NCBI GenBank assembly: GCA_036897625.1
Contig: JAYMTA010001090.1
Coordinates: forward strand, 1-21,861
Direction: 5' to 3'
From: Pelargonium cotyledonis
Taxonomy: Eukaryota; Streptophyta; Magnoliopsida; Geraniales; Geraniaceae
Length of the DNA stretch: 21,861 bases
The number at the start of each line of letters is the position of its first letter. Within the stretch, counting starts at the first letter, position 1. The notes beneath the pieces were generated by a model. It did not search any database and had not been told where the DNA came from. It was given only the letters and a program-made list of their open reading frames with translations. Positions 21,398 to 21,861 of this stretch are shown in pieces. Made by a program: the position numbers and the translations under genes.

Positions 21398-21620
21398 GTG
21401 GTTGTTAAAATCTCCGATTCCCGATTTGATTCACTAAATGATTCAAAATCACTATTGAATCTTCATGGATTAGAATTGGGAGGGAATCACCTAATTCAAC
21501 CGACTTCTCCAGATTTCCGATTCGATTCTTCCAATTGTGCTGATTCACCCGATTCACATATGTTGTGCTATAAGAGGCTGGTCGTACAAGATCAGGTCAA
21601 ATCTGTCCTGACCCATGTTG
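21398..21620. mobile_element. Probable non-autonomous repeat rich in GATTC / CGATT motifs in the last visible GET4 intron
   Basis: GATTCCCGATT, TTCCGATTCGATTC, TGATTCACCCGATTCAC and similar strings recur many times between about 21410 and 21560, with the inverse GGAATCAC also present. Such dense GATTC/AATCG sequence, entered through GTGGTTGTTAAAATC, is a common plant intronic repeat, probably a MITE. Its boundaries and target-site duplication could not be fixed. Confidence 0.45.
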
Positions 21621-21694
21621 AGAAAATATTATAACTATTTATAATTTTTACTTATTAAGTTGTTTGTTTTAGTTAAACTATTTTTTTTCTAGTA

Positions 21695-21698
<4 letters not shown>

Positions 21699-21728
<30 letters not shown>
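21699..21728. repeat. (AT)15 microsatellite
   Basis: This is an uninterrupted AT dinucleotide run in the GET4 intron, likely to vary in length between individuals. Confidence 0.95.
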
Positions 21729-21730
<2 letters not shown>

Positions 21731-21861
21731 TATAACTGTGTTCAAAAGTTTTGTGTGATTGTACATGAATCTTCTTGATTTGACTATTTTTTTTGAGTCA
21801 ATTCAAGGGTCCGATAGGTTGTCGTATAGTCTTCTTATCCAAATGTTAAGAGTTTCCGACT

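Overview
The window reads as nuclear DNA of a flowering plant, most likely a eudicot. It is AT-rich, its genes have many short GT..AG introns, and between them lie decayed transposable elements and simple repeats. There is no operon layout, Shine-Dalgarno pattern or CRISPR array. The species cannot be named from the sequence alone.

Five protein-coding genes are supported by spliced models whose reading phases agree across every junction. (1) 4420..8116 (+) is a nine-exon gene for a 724-residue Ser/Lys-rich protein of unknown function, with a duplicated SLAWDS-x-FFT / GVLDPDEL motif. (2) 8603..10506 (-) is cytosolic 40S ribosomal protein S23 (uS12), 142 residues in four exons, the first carrying only five coding bases; its promoter has a telo-box and a site II motif. 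(3) 12508..12764 (-) is a 54-residue RCI2/PMP3 membrane peptide with two abutting ABRE/G-box motifs upstream. (4) 13726..14344 (-) is a 110-residue LYR-type protein resembling FMC1, an assembly factor of mitochondrial ATP synthase. An upstream open frame that can be spliced in phase across three exons ends inside its first exon. (5) 18159 to the right edge (+) is the first 182 residues of GET4, from the pre-targeting complex for tail-anchored membrane proteins; the rest lies outside the window.

Region by region: 1-4220 is gene-free, with an 81-bp foldback, a tRNA-like SINE remnant, microsatellites and a 5'-truncated LINE tail carrying a 116-bp tandem duplication. 4420-10650 holds the first two genes, convergent, with about 490 bp between their stop codons. 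10650-12500 is mostly repeat-like, including a small TIR element near 12.1-12.27 kb. 12.5-15.45 kb holds RCI2 and the FMC1-like gene, both on the minus strand. 15.7-16.1 kb has a broken GRDP-like gene start and a small rearranged patch. 16561-17939 is a TIR element just upstream of GET4. GET4 intron 4 holds a 404-bp hAT-type element with a perfect 8-bp target-site duplication.

The genes are unrelated housekeeping or stress genes that share no pathway. I found no convincing novel multi-gene system. The points most worth checking are the overlapping upstream frame at the FMC1-like locus, the clean hAT insertion in GET4, the exon duplication and the 99-nt stop-free intron in gene 1, and the GRDP-like fragment.
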